From positions 1 to 64,000 of the forward strand of contig NZ_JAQTWL010000009.1 of the NCBI RefSeq assembly GCF_028689295.1: a stretch of 64,000 nt of DNA, read 5' to 3'. This stretch comes from Rhodoferax sp. Its GTDB lineage: Bacteria; Pseudomonadota; Gammaproteobacteria; Burkholderiales; Burkholderiaceae_C. The position numbers were made by a program, and so were the translations under genes. Below, piece after piece: positions 50,995 to 59,156 of this stretch (the stretch's first letter is position 1; every line of letters begins with the position of its first letter). The notes beneath the pieces were generated by a model. The model ran no database searches, was not told the DNA's origin, and saw nothing but the letters and a program-made list of their open reading frames with translations.

Positions 50995-51861
50995 CTAATA
51001 AATGGCGGGCTCGCCCGGGGGTCTGTCCTTAAATCGCTTGTGCACCCAATAATACTGATCCGGCATGGTGTCAATATAGGTTTGCAGGCGGGCATTCATG
51101 AACGCCGTGTCTGCTACCAGATCGTTCGTCGGGAAGTTTTCCCAGGCTGGAAAAACCTGCACCTCATAGCCTTCGGTGGTCATGCGCGTCACCACGGGGA
51201 CGACCTTGGCGCGACCCAGGCGGGCAAAGCGCGACAGCGATGGCACGGTGGCCGCACTGATGCCATAAAACGGGACAAACAGCGATTCTTGCGGGCCAAA
51301 GTTCATGTCGGGCAACAAGTAGAGTGGCTCGCCGTGGCGCAGTGAGGTCACGATGGCTTTGACGCCATCGATCCGGCCAAAGAGTGTGATGGCCCCAAAG
51401 CGCTGGCGACCCTCGCGTATCCAGGCATCCACCACTTTGTTCGACTGGTTGGTGTAGATGGTGGTGATGTGGAGCGACAACTGTTGCATCAGCGCCGTCC
51501 CGCCGGCGTCCATGCCGACAAAATGCGGCGCAAAAATGACCACGGGACCCGAACCTGTGAGTTGGTTTGTTGCGCCGGTGATCTTCAAGCGGGCGCGCAC
51601 GGTAATGGGCGAGCCGTGCCAAAGCCAACTTCGATCCAGCCAGGCCTGGGCGACGCGCACAAACACCCGGCGCGACAGGGCGCGCACCTGCGCTGCATCA
51701 AGATGTGGGAAGCACAGACGCAGGTTGGCCTGGACCACGTGCCTTCGCGACGCCACAATCCCATACAAGACCCAGCCCAGCAGCGTACCCAGGGCACGCA
51801 CCCAGGCCAAGGGCAAAGGAGCCATCGCACGCATCAGAAAAAGCAGAAATCGGGTTCCCAT
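50995..51861 (-). CDS. Lipid A acyltransferase (LpxL/HtrB family), first of two
   Basis: 288 residues. One N-terminal membrane helix, then the acyltransferase H-x4-D motif in IFAPHFVGMDAGGTAL (about residues 112-117). LYLLPDMNFGPQESLFVPFYG and YYWVHKRFKDRP near the end are typical. It adds secondary acyl chains to lipid A at the inner membrane. It follows a paralogue on the same strand by 21 bp. Confidence 0.92.
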   Translation of the reverse strand: MGTRFLLFLMRAMAPLPLAWVRALGTLLGWVLYGIVASRRHVVQANLRLCFPHLDAAQVRALSRRVFVRVAQAWLDRSWLWHGSPITVRARLKITGATNQLTGSGPVVIFAPHFVGMDAGGTALMQQLSLHITTIYTNQSNKVVDAWIREGRQRFGAITLFGRIDGVKAIVTSLRHGEPLYLLPDMNFGPQESLFVPFYGISAATVPSLSRFARLGRAKVVPVVTRMTTEGYEVQVFPAWENFPTNDLVADTAFMNARLQTYIDTMPDQYYWVHKRFKDRPPGEPAIY

Positions 51862-51882
51862 GGGTCGAATTGATGAAAGGCG

Positions 51883-52713
51883 TCATGCAAGGGTGCGCGG
51901 TGTCTTGTAGCGCGCATAGCCCCATAAATACTGTTGCGGGCAATGTAACACCAGCATTTCCATGACGTGGTTGATGGCACTGACCGCATCGGGCAGTGTC
52001 GCCGGCAGTTCAAGCGCCAGGGGTTGCACATGCACCCGGTAACCGCGCCCCCATCGCAGGCGCTCACCCCAGGTCAGCAGCACGCAGGCGCCTGTCTGCT
52101 GCATCAGGCGCACCGACAGAGTCATGGTGTAGGCCTCGCGGCCAAAAAATGGCGCCATCACGCCCATTCCCTGGGGTGGCACCTGATCAGGCAGCAAGGC
52201 AACTGCCTCGCCATGTTTGAGCGCTTTGATCAACTGTTTGACGCCGGAAAGGCTGGTGGGTGCTGTCAACAAGCCCGGCCGCTGTCGCGACTCAGCGACC
52301 AACGCGCGCAACCAGGGCTGGCGCGGCGGGCGATACAGCACCGTCACAGGCGTGCCCGCTTGCCCGAAGCGCTGCGCATAGGCTTGCGCCGCGATCTCGA
52401 AGCAGCCCATATGGGGTGTCAAAAATATCACTCCCCGCCCTTGCGCCAGCGCCGCTTCCACAAGGCCAGCGCCGTCCCATTGCACGGGTACGGGGCGGCC
52501 AAGCCACAGACGGGGCAGTTCTGCTGCCAACTTGCCCGCCTCGCCGACGGCGCCCAACCATTGCCGCCAGCCCAGGCCCGCGAGTTGCGTATTTTCTAGA
52601 AAGCGCTGGCGGTAAATGGGCGAAAGCAGGAACACCATCCAGCCCAAGGCAGCACCTGCGCCATGTAACAGCCATAAAGGCCAAGCTGACAACAATTTGA
52701 AAAGGGTGATCAT
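51883..52713 (-). CDS. Lipid A acyltransferase (LpxL/LpxM family), second of two
   Basis: 276 residues from ATG 52713; the frame is open to 52857, but the extra part has no acyltransferase character and would cover the metK promoter. N-terminal helix LWLLHGAGAALGWMVFLL, active-site TPHMGCFEIAAQ (H-x4-E, Glu in place of the usual Asp), ALLPDQVPPQGMGVMAPFFG, and WGYARYK. The pair probably gives the two late acylations. Its start is close to the divergent metK promoter. Confidence 0.9.
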   Translation of the reverse strand: MITLFKLLSAWPLWLLHGAGAALGWMVFLLSPIYRQRFLENTQLAGLGWRQWLGAVGEAGKLAAELPRLWLGRPVPVQWDGAGLVEAALAQGRGVIFLTPHMGCFEIAAQAYAQRFGQAGTPVTVLYRPPRQPWLRALVAESRQRPGLLTAPTSLSGVKQLIKALKHGEAVALLPDQVPPQGMGVMAPFFGREAYTMTLSVRLMQQTGACVLLTWGERLRWGRGYRVHVQPLALELPATLPDAVSAINHVMEMLVLHCPQQYLWGYARYKTPRTLA

Positions 52714-52727
52714 GCGTGAGATAAAAT
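52697..52727 (+). promoter_or_regulatory. Possible metK promoter
   Basis: TTGAAA (52697-52702), 19 bp, TAAAAT (52722-52727). The spacer is a little long. A start around 52733 would place the 7-bp hairpin at 52732-52768 right at the 5' end of the RNA. The -35 lies inside the divergent acyltransferase coding region. Confidence 0.4.
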
Positions 52728-52731
52728 ACCA

Positions 52732-52852
52732 GTGTCGCTGAGTTACGGAACTACTTGCAGGGCGACACACAAGAGCTCCCATGGGCGCATTGTGCCTTGT
52801 CAAACCAAGGACAAATCTGCTAAAGCGTTCGCTGAAAGCCCAAAAAAGCAGA
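52732..52852 (+). ncRNA. Structured 5' leader of metK (candidate cis-regulatory RNA)
   Basis: Three successive stems: GTGTCGC (52732-52738) with GCGACAC (52762-52768); TTGT-g-CCTTG (52790-52799) with CAAGG-ACAA (52806-52814); TCTGCT (52816-52821) with AGCAGA (52847-52852). The leader ends 44 bases before the metK ATG. I could not match it to a SAM or SAH riboswitch class that I know. It could sense S-adenosylmethionine or act otherwise; this is a structural suggestion only. Confidence 0.35.
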
Positions 52853-52896
52853 AGCAACGCGCAACGGTTGTTAACTTTTCTGAAGGGCTTTTTATC

Positions 52897-54078
52897 ATGG
52901 CGAACGACTTTCTATTTACCTCCGAATCTGTCTCCGAAGGTCACCCCGACAAGGTGGCTGACCAAATTTCTGACGCCATTCTGGACGCGGTTTTCAAACA
53001 GGATCCCAAATCGCGCGTGGCGGCTGAAACCCTGTGCAACACCGGCCTGGTTTTGCTGGCCGGTGAAATCACCACCAACGCCAATGTCGATTACATCCAG
53101 GTCGCTCGCGACACGCTCAAGCGCATCGGTTACGACAACACCGACTACGGCATCGACTACAAGGGTTGTGCCGTGCTGGTGGCCTACGACAAGCAGAGCA
53201 ACGACATCGCCCAGGGCGTGGACCACGCCTCTGATGACCACCTCAACACGGGCGCTGGTGACCAGGGTCTGATGTTCGGTTACGCCTGCAACGAAACCCC
53301 CGAGCTGATGCCCGCGCCCATTTATTACGCCCACCGCCTGGTCGAGCGCCAGGCCCAATTGCGCAAAGATGGCCGTCTGCCTTTCCTGCGTCCGGACGCC
53401 AAGAGCCAGGTCACCATGCGCTATGTGGATGGCAAGCCGCATAGCATCGACACCGTGGTGCTGTCGAGCCAGCATGCGCCTGAGATGAGTTTGGGCGATC
53501 GCATGACCGATGCGTTTTATGAGGCCATCCGCGAGGAGATCATCAAGCCGGTGCTGCCCGGGGAGTGGCTCACGGCCGACACCAAGTACCTGATCAACCC
53601 GACCGGCCGTTTTGTCGTGGGTGGCCCGCAGGGCGACTGCGGTCTGACCGGGCGCAAAATCATCGTTGACACCTACGGCGGCGCCTGCCCGCATGGTGGC
53701 GGTGCCTTCAGTGGCAAAGACCCGACAAAAGTAGACCGCTCCGCCGCTTATGCCGCCCGCTATGTGGCCAAGAACATTGTGGCCGCTGGACTGGCGCGGC
53801 AATGCCAGATTCAGGTTGCCTACGCCATCGGCGTGGCCAAACCGATGAACGTGACGATCTACACCGAAGGTACAGGTGTGATTCCGGATGACGAAATTGC
53901 AGCCTTGGTACATCGGCATTTTGACCTGCGTCCGCGCGGCATCATTCAAATGCTGGATTTGTTGCGCCCGATCTACGAAAAGACCGCCGCCTACGGCCAC
54001 TTTGGCCGCGAAGAACCCGAGTTCACCTGGGAGCGCACCGACAAAGCCCAGGTGTTGCGTGAAGCTGCGGGCTTGTGA
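52897..54078 (+). CDS. metK: S-adenosylmethionine synthetase
   Basis: Makes SAM from methionine and ATP. 393 residues from ATG 52897 ([23 protein letters not shown], the normal start); AAGGGC lies 11 bases upstream. Motifs [37 protein letters not shown] and [14 protein letters not shown] long leader (about 160 nt if the promoter above is right) with three stems precedes it. Confidence 0.98.
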   Translation: MANDFLFTSESVSEGHPDKVADQISDAILDAVFKQDPKSRVAAETLCNTGLVLLAGEITTNANVDYIQVARDTLKRIGYDNTDYGIDYKGCAVLVAYDKQSNDIAQGVDHASDDHLNTGAGDQGLMFGYACNETPELMPAPIYYAHRLVERQAQLRKDGRLPFLRPDAKSQVTMRYVDGKPHSIDTVVLSSQHAPEMSLGDRMTDAFYEAIREEIIKPVLPGEWLTADTKYLINPTGRFVVGGPQGDCGLTGRKIIVDTYGGACPHGGGAFSGKDPTKVDRSAAYAARYVAKNIVAAGLARQCQIQVAYAIGVAKPMNVTIYTEGTGVIPDDEIAALVHRHFDLRPRGIIQMLDLLRPIYEKTAAYGHFGREEPEFTWERTDKAQVLREAAGL

Positions 54079-54098
54079 AGCGCGCATGAACCTCTTGA

Positions 54099-54135
54099 AG
54101 CAAGCGTCCCCCAGCTTTGCTGAAGGATGCTTGCT
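54099..54135. repeat. Inverted repeat between convergent metK and engB
   Basis: AGCAAGCGTCC (54099-54109) and GGATGCTTGCT (54125-54135) pair over 11 positions with one G-T wobble; the loop is 15 bases. It lacks a T tract, so it is a weak candidate for termination or RNA 3'-end protection. Confidence 0.4.
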
Positions 54136-54140
54136 CCGGA

Positions 54141-54857
54141 TCAGCGATCGGTCTCGCTTTGCTGGCAGGCACCCGGGTGTGCCCATTGCCACAGCAGCGT
54201 TGCCACCTCGTCGATGCCTTGGCGTTTGGTGGCTGAAAACAAGCGCACTTCACCACCGCCAGCCTGCAGCTTCATGATCGACAGCGCCTTGCTTTGTTCG
54301 GCGCGGGTGAGTTTGTCGGCCTTGGTCAGAATCACCAGAAATTTCAGACCTTCTTCGACGCGCGGACGCACCACATCCAGTAACACTTCGTCGAGTTCGG
54401 TGAGGCCGTGGCGCGGGTCGCACATCAGCACAATCGCCTTCAGGTTTTCGCGCGTCACCAGATAGTTGGCCATGACCTGTTGCCAGCGTATCTTGTCCTG
54501 CTTGGGAACCGCCGCGTAGCCGTAACCGGGCAGATCAGCCAGTACCGCGTCAGTCACGCCCTGCTTGCCCAAGGAAAACAGGTTGATGTGCTGGGTGCGC
54601 CCGGGTTTTTTCGAGGCAAAGGCCAGTTGCTTTTGCTGGGTCAGGGTGTTGATGCAGGTGGATTTGCCGGCGTTGGAGCGGCCCACAAACGCAATCTCAG
54701 GCACATCCAAAGGCGGCAAAAAATGCAATTGCGGCGCGGTGGTAAGAAATTTGGCGGTGTGGAGCCAGCCCAAAGCGATGATCGGGCTAACCGTTTGGGG
54801 AGCGTCCTCGCTGGCTGCAGAAGCGTTCGGAACAGGGGCGCTGGGTAGAATTGTCAT
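54141..54857 (-). CDS. engB: Ribosome biogenesis GTPase EngB (YihA/YsxC)
   Basis: 238 residues from ATG 54857. P-loop GRSNAGKST, switch region KPGRTQHINLF, LADLPGYGYA (G3), LTKADKLTR (G4) and LFSATKRQG (G5) are all present. It assists large-subunit assembly and is usually essential. An N-terminal extension of ~50 residues precedes the G domain. Divergent from the cytochrome c gene, 74 bp apart. Confidence 0.95.
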   Translation of the reverse strand: MTILPSAPVPNASAASEDAPQTVSPIIALGWLHTAKFLTTAPQLHFLPPLDVPEIAFVGRSNAGKSTCINTLTQQKQLAFASKKPGRTQHINLFSLGKQGVTDAVLADLPGYGYAAVPKQDKIRWQQVMANYLVTRENLKAIVLMCDPRHGLTELDEVLLDVVRPRVEEGLKFLVILTKADKLTRAEQSKALSIMKLQAGGGEVRLFSATKRQGIDEVATLLWQWAHPGACQQSETDR

Positions 54858-54931
54858 GGGGTGCAATCTGTTGAATTGAGCCATTGTAGAATTGCAGGGT
54901 TTTCCCCCACTATCAACTGATTTGTCCACCT

Positions 54932-55558
54932 ATGAAGCTGATTGCCTTATTTACCGTAGCCGCCGCCTTGTCCGCCACTGTTTTTTCAAGTGTCGCGAGT
55001 GAAGCCGCAGCTTCGGCCAAACCGGACCTGGCCAAAGGTGAAGCCAGTTTTGCGGGTGTCTGCGCCGCTTGCCACGCGCCTGATGGCAATTCGTTGATCC
55101 CGGTGAACCCCAAGCTGGCGCAGCAGCACCCCGAATACCTGATCAAGCAGCTCACCGAGTTCAAGGCCGGCAAGCGCGAAAACGCGATCATGAATGGCAT
55201 GGCGGCTGCGCTGAGCGAAGATGACATGAAAAATATCGCCTACTGGGTGAGCAGCAAGAAAGCCACCCCCGGTGCTGCCAAGGAAAAAGAGCTCGTGATG
55301 TTGGGCGAAAAAATTTACCGCGGCGGCATTGCGGACCGCCAGATCCCGGCCTGCGCGGGTTGCCACAGTCCCAATGGTGCCGGCATCCCGGCGCAATACC
55401 CGCGTTTGAGCGGCCAGCACGCCGATTACGCCGTGGTTCAGTTGACCGCCTTCAGGGACGGCGTGCGAAAAAACAGCCTGCAAATGACCCAGGTTGCTGC
55501 CAAGCTCAATGACCGTGAAATCAAGGCAGTGGCCGATTACATTGCCGGACTGCGCTGA
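54932..55558 (+). CDS. Di-haem cytochrome c4-type protein
   Basis: 208 residues with a Sec signal (to about ASEAAA). Two haem-binding motifs, CAACH (residues ~44-48) and CAGCH (~143-147), sit in two similar halves of ~90 residues, the c4 layout. Distal methionines are likely in NGMAAAL and the SLQMTQVA segment. It is periplasmic and passes electrons between the bc1 complex and terminal oxidases. A strong terminator follows. Confidence 0.93.
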   Translation: MKLIALFTVAAALSATVFSSVASEAAASAKPDLAKGEASFAGVCAACHAPDGNSLIPVNPKLAQQHPEYLIKQLTEFKAGKRENAIMNGMAAALSEDDMKNIAYWVSSKKATPGAAKEKELVMLGEKIYRGGIADRQIPACAGCHSPNGAGIPAQYPRLSGQHADYAVVQLTAFRDGVRKNSLQMTQVAAKLNDREIKAVADYIAGLR

Positions 55559-55576
55559 TTTACGGTTCCATTCTTC

Positions 55577-55617
55577 AAAAAGAGGCGGGTTGTTTCAAGC
55601 AACCCGCCTCTTTTTTT
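55577..55617. terminator. Terminator after the cytochrome c gene
   Basis: AGAGGCGGGTTG (55581-55592), 7-base loop, CAACCCGCCTCT (55600-55611), flanked by four A and followed by T to 55617. Confidence 0.92.
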
Positions 55618-55727
55618 GCCGCCAGCCTTACCTGTAGCCGCGCTCCCTGACGGTCATATTTTCCAGATGCAGCAGGTTTTTGTAAGAACGCCTATCCTCG
55701 GCCGACAAAGGCACAAAGGAAACCGCC

Positions 55728-56726
55728 ATGCTCATCAAAACCAATGCCCAAGACCTTGTTCATTCCGTGTCCAGCGAAATCACCTCAAAGGCTGCCTACC
55801 AATCGCGCCGCGACCTGATTCGGTTGATGGCCACCGGCGTGGCGGGTGCCACGATGGCTTCATGGGCGGCGCGCGAAGCCCTGGCTCAAGCCTGGACGCC
55901 ACCCGGGCAACAGGCCGCATTGTCACGCGGCAAAACATCGGTGAGCGGCGCCTTGACCATGGAAAAAGTGACCGCGTACAAAGATGCCAGCACGTACAAC
56001 AATTTCTATGAGTTCGGCACCGACAAGGCCGATCCCGCCAGAAACGCCCACACGCTCAAGACCAGTCCCTGGACGGTGGAGATTGAAGGCCTGATCAAGA
56101 AGCCAGGTCGGTTCGCCCTGGAAGACTTGCTCAGGCTCAGCGCGCAGGAAGAGCGCATTTATCGCCTGCGATGCGTCGAGGGCTGGTCGATGGTGATTCC
56201 GTGGGTGGGCTATTCACTGTCTGAGCTGATCAAAAAAGTGGAGCCGCTGGGCGGCGCCAAGTACGTCGAGTTTGTCACCCTGGCCGATCCCAAGGCCATG
56301 CCGGGCGTGGGCAACCGGGTGCTGGACTGGCCTTATGTGGAGGGCCTGCGCATGGACGAGGCGATGCATCCGCTCACGCTGCTGGCGTTTGGCATGTATG
56401 GCGAAGTGCTGCCCAAGCAAAGCGGTGCGCCCTTGCGGCTGGTGGTGCCTTGGAAATACGGATTCAAGAGCGGCAAGAGCCTGGTCAAAATCCGCTTTAC
56501 CGACAAGCGGCCAGCCACTGCCTGGAACAACGCCGCAGCCAATGAGTACGGCTTTTATTCCAACGTCAACCCCAACGTGGATCACCCGCGCTGGAGCCAG
56601 TCCACTGAGCGCCGCATTGGCGAAGACGGCTTGTTTGCCAAAAAGCGCAAGACGCTGCTGTTTAACGGCTATGAGGCGCAAGTGGGCCAGTTGTACGCCG
56701 GCATGGACTTGAAAAAATACTTTTGA
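55728..56726 (+). CDS. msrP: Protein-methionine-sulfoxide reductase catalytic subunit (molybdopterin)
   Basis: 332 residues. Twin-arginine signal SRRDLIRLM, cleaved near EALAQ. The SUOX-fold domain has the Mo-coordinating cysteine in [15 protein letters not shown] (about residue 148), [19 protein letters not shown] and [11 protein letters not shown]. It repairs oxidised methionines of periplasmic proteins, with electrons from MsrQ encoded immediately after. ATG 55728 fits an AAAGGAAACC ribosome site. Confidence 0.95.
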   Translation: MLIKTNAQDLVHSVSSEITSKAAYQSRRDLIRLMATGVAGATMASWAAREALAQAWTPPGQQAALSRGKTSVSGALTMEKVTAYKDASTYNNFYEFGTDKADPARNAHTLKTSPWTVEIEGLIKKPGRFALEDLLRLSAQEERIYRLRCVEGWSMVIPWVGYSLSELIKKVEPLGGAKYVEFVTLADPKAMPGVGNRVLDWPYVEGLRMDEAMHPLTLLAFGMYGEVLPKQSGAPLRLVVPWKYGFKSGKSLVKIRFTDKRPATAWNNAAANEYGFYSNVNPNVDHPRWSQSTERRIGEDGLFAKKRKTLLFNGYEAQVGQLYAGMDLKKYF

Positions 56727-57352
56727 TGCAGGGCCGCGTGGGCAAGCTTGCCAAGCCGCTGGTGTTCGCCGTGGCCTTGCTGCCCTTTGTATATTTGCTG
56801 TGGGCCGCGGTATTTGGCCAATTGGGCGCCAACCCAGCCGAGGCCTTGGTGCGCTCCACTGGCGACTGGACCCTGCGCATGCTGTGCGTGGTGCTGGCGG
56901 TCACACCTTTGCGGGTGCTCACCGGCAACCCGGCGTTGGCGCGCTTTCGCCGTATGCTGGGCCTGTTTGTTTACTTTTACGCGCTGCTGCATCTGCTCAG
57001 CTACAGCGGCTTCGATATGGCGTTCGAGCTTGCCGACATCGCCAACGACATTGCCAAGCGGCCCTTCATTTTGGTGGGCTTCACGGCATTCGTATTGCTC
57101 ACCAGTTTGGCGCTGACCTCGTTCAACCGGGCCATCAAGGCCTTGGGCGCCAAAAGCTGGCAACGCCTGCACAAGGCGGTTTACGCGGTGGCCGGTCTGG
57201 CCATCCTGCATTTTTTCTGGATGCGTGCCGGCAAAAACGACTTTGCCGAGGTGGCTGTGTACGCCGCCGTGCTGGCGGTCTTGCTGGGTTGGCGCTTGTG
57301 GCGTTACCTGGCAATGGTCGCTGCCAGCGGCAAGCGCTCCAGTCGCATTTGA
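56726..57352 (+). CDS. msrQ: Haem-binding membrane subunit MsrQ
   Basis: 208 residues from ATG 56726, which overlaps the msrP stop (TGATG). About five or six helices with haem-ligand histidines (LLHLLSYSGFD, LHKAVYAVAGLAILHFFWMR). It passes electrons from the quinone pool or flavin reductase to MsrP. The last 49 bp overlap the end of the convergent lysA gene on the opposite strand, an unusually long double-coding overlap. Confidence 0.94.
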   Translation: MQGRVGKLAKPLVFAVALLPFVYLLWAAVFGQLGANPAEALVRSTGDWTLRMLCVVLAVTPLRVLTGNPALARFRRMLGLFVYFYALLHLLSYSGFDMAFELADIANDIAKRPFILVGFTAFVLLTSLALTSFNRAIKALGAKSWQRLHKAVYAVAGLAILHFFWMRAGKNDFAEVAVYAAVLAVLLGWRLWRYLAMVAASGKRSSRI

Positions 57353-58599
57353 TCCGCGTAGCTTTCACGCTCGCGAATCAGGTGGGCATGGCCGCCTTCC
57401 ACCAGCACTTCGGCGGCGCGATTGCGCGTGTTGTAGTTGCTCGCCATGCTCATGCAGTAGGCGCCCGCCGACAGCACCGCCAGCAGGTCGCCCTGCTGCA
57501 CGGCTAAATTGCGGTCATGGCCGAGCCAGTCGCCGCTCTCGCAGATCGGGCCGACCACTTCCCAGGTTTCTTCGGGGGCGCTGCGTGGCTTGACCGGCAC
57601 GATCTGCTGATAAGCCTGGTACATGGCCGGGCGCGGCAGGTCATTCATGGCGGCATCGACGATGCAAAAGTTCTTTTGCTCCCCCGGTTTGAGGTACAGC
57701 ACCTCGGTGAGGCACACGCCCGCATTGCCCACCAGCGAGCGGCCGGGTTCGATCATCAGCGCGCGCTGGCCAAAACCACGGGCATCGAGTTTGGCCAGCA
57801 GTTTGGCCCACAGTTGGTCGGCTTCTGGCGGGGTTTCGCCGTTGTAGTCGATGCCCAGGCCGCCGCCCAGGTCGATGTGGTGAATCGGCACACCTGCGGC
57901 CTCAATGGCCTGCACCAGGTCGAGCATGCGGTCCATGGCATCCAGATACGGCGCCTCCTGGATAATCTGCGAGCCAATGTGGCAGTCGATGCCTTCGATG
58001 CGCAAGCCGGGCAGGGCGTCCGCGCGCTGGTAGGTTTGCACCACGCGCTCATGCGCAATGCCAAATTTGTTGCCCTTCAGGCCGGTGGAAATGTAGGGAT
58101 GGGTTTGCGGGTCCACATTGGGGTTGACGCGGATGCTCACTGGCGCTTGCCGGCCCAGGCTTAGAGCGACCTCGTTGAGCACTTCCAGTTCGGCTTCGCT
58201 CTCCACATTGAAGCAGCCAATGCCCGCTTGCAGCGCCGCGCGCATCTCGGCGCGGGTTTTGCCCACACCGGAAAAGATGATGCGGCTGGCTTGCCCGCCT
58301 GCGGCCAGCACACGTGTCAGTTCGCCCAGCGACACCACATCGAAGCCACAACCTTCCTGGGCAAACAGCTGGATCACGCCCAGTGTGGAGTTGGCCTTCA
58401 TGGCATAGCAAATCTGCACCTTGCGCCCGGCAAAGCCGCGCTGGTAAGCCGCTAGGGCAGCCATCATGGCGGCTTTGGAATAAACAAACAAGGGCGTGCC
58501 GAACTGCTGCGCCAAGGCGTTCAAGCTGGCTTCCTCCAGAAAAAGTTCATCGCCACGGTAAGCAATGTGGGGCTGGCCCGGTAAGCGTTTGGAACTCAT
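57304..58599 (-). CDS. lysA: Diaminopimelate decarboxylase
   Basis: Last step of lysine synthesis, PLP enzyme, 431 residues. PLP lysine in ICYAMKANST (about residue 67), HHIDLGGGLGIDY, EPGRSLVGNAG, CESGDWLGHDR and AGAYCMSMASNYN. It ends in the family-like RERESYADQMRLERL, encoded inside the overlap with msrQ. ATGA overlap with lptM upstream indicates a two-gene unit. Confidence 0.97.
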   Translation of the reverse strand: MSSKRLPGQPHIAYRGDELFLEEASLNALAQQFGTPLFVYSKAAMMAALAAYQRGFAGRKVQICYAMKANSTLGVIQLFAQEGCGFDVVSLGELTRVLAAGGQASRIIFSGVGKTRAEMRAALQAGIGCFNVESEAELEVLNEVALSLGRQAPVSIRVNPNVDPQTHPYISTGLKGNKFGIAHERVVQTYQRADALPGLRIEGIDCHIGSQIIQEAPYLDAMDRMLDLVQAIEAAGVPIHHIDLGGGLGIDYNGETPPEADQLWAKLLAKLDARGFGQRALMIEPGRSLVGNAGVCLTEVLYLKPGEQKNFCIVDAAMNDLPRPAMYQAYQQIVPVKPRSAPEETWEVVGPICESGDWLGHDRNLAVQQGDLLAVLSAGAYCMSMASNYNTRNRAAEVLVEGGHAHLIRERESYADQMRLERLPLAATIAR

Positions 58600-58805
58600 T
58601 GATGTTGAGGGGCTGAGGCGGGGAGTGCCGGTTGCAGGGTGGTTTCGGTAGTGCCGGTGGGTGGCAACAAGGATTCAGGCGGGGTGGCACGCTGGACGGC
58701 GCCGGCTGGCGGCAAATAAAGCGGCCCCTGCTGGCCGCAGGCGATCAGACCCGCACTGGCACCAAGGGCAAAGGTGCGCACTAGAATTTGGGGAATCAAC
58801 AGCAT
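58596..58805 (-). CDS. lptM: LPS-assembly lipoprotein LptM (YifL) homologue
   Basis: 69 residues. Signal helix then lipobox LIAC followed by GQQGPLYLP, the hallmark of LptM. The rest is Pro/Thr-rich and disordered. LptM binds the LptDE translocon and assists its disulfide maturation in E. coli. The order lptM-lysA and the divergent cyaY match other beta- and gamma-proteobacteria. Only 12 bp separate its start from that of cyaY. Confidence 0.88.
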   Translation of the reverse strand: MLLIPQILVRTFALGASAGLIACGQQGPLYLPPAGAVQRATPPESLLPPTGTTETTLQPALPASAPQHQ

Positions 58806-58817
58806 GGTGAAATTGTA

Positions 58818-59147
58818 ATGACTGACTCAGAATTCATGGATCGCGCGGAACTGGTGCTCAAGGCCGTCGAGGCCAGTTGCGACCGCATCAATGATGAAAC
58901 CTCCGCTGACATCGACAACCAGCGCACCGGCGGCATGATCACCTTGGCGTTTGCCAATCGCAGCCAGATCGTCATCAACCAGCAAAAGCCTTTGCACGAA
59001 ATCTGGCTGGCTGCCCGATGCGGCGGTTTTCATTACTATTTCGATGGCAAACAATGGATGGACACCAAAGGCCAGGGCGAGTTTTTTGCATCTCTGTCCC
59101 GCTATGCAAGCGAGCAGGCCTGCCAGGCGCTGACGTTTGCCCCCTGA
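58818..59147 (+). CDS. cyaY: Frataxin-like iron-sulfur assembly protein CyaY
   Basis: 109 residues from ATG 58818. Acidic first helix ([24 protein letters not shown], then [10 protein letters not shown]), followed by the frataxin strands [23 protein letters not shown] and [15 protein letters not shown]. It binds iron and tunes IscS activity. ATG 58788-type upstream starts are not favoured because they would overlap lptM. Its stop is 9 bp from the convergent PBP gene stop. Confidence 0.94.
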   Translation: MTDSEFMDRAELVLKAVEASCDRINDETSADIDNQRTGGMITLAFANRSQIVINQQKPLHEIWLAARCGGFHYYFDGKQWMDTKGQGEFFASLSRYASEQACQALTFAP

Positions 59148-59156
59148 TGCCGGGGC

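Noticed and set aside
52732..52896. Calling the metK leader a known SAM riboswitch
   Set aside because: The conserved cores that I know are not present; kept only as a structured-leader candidate.
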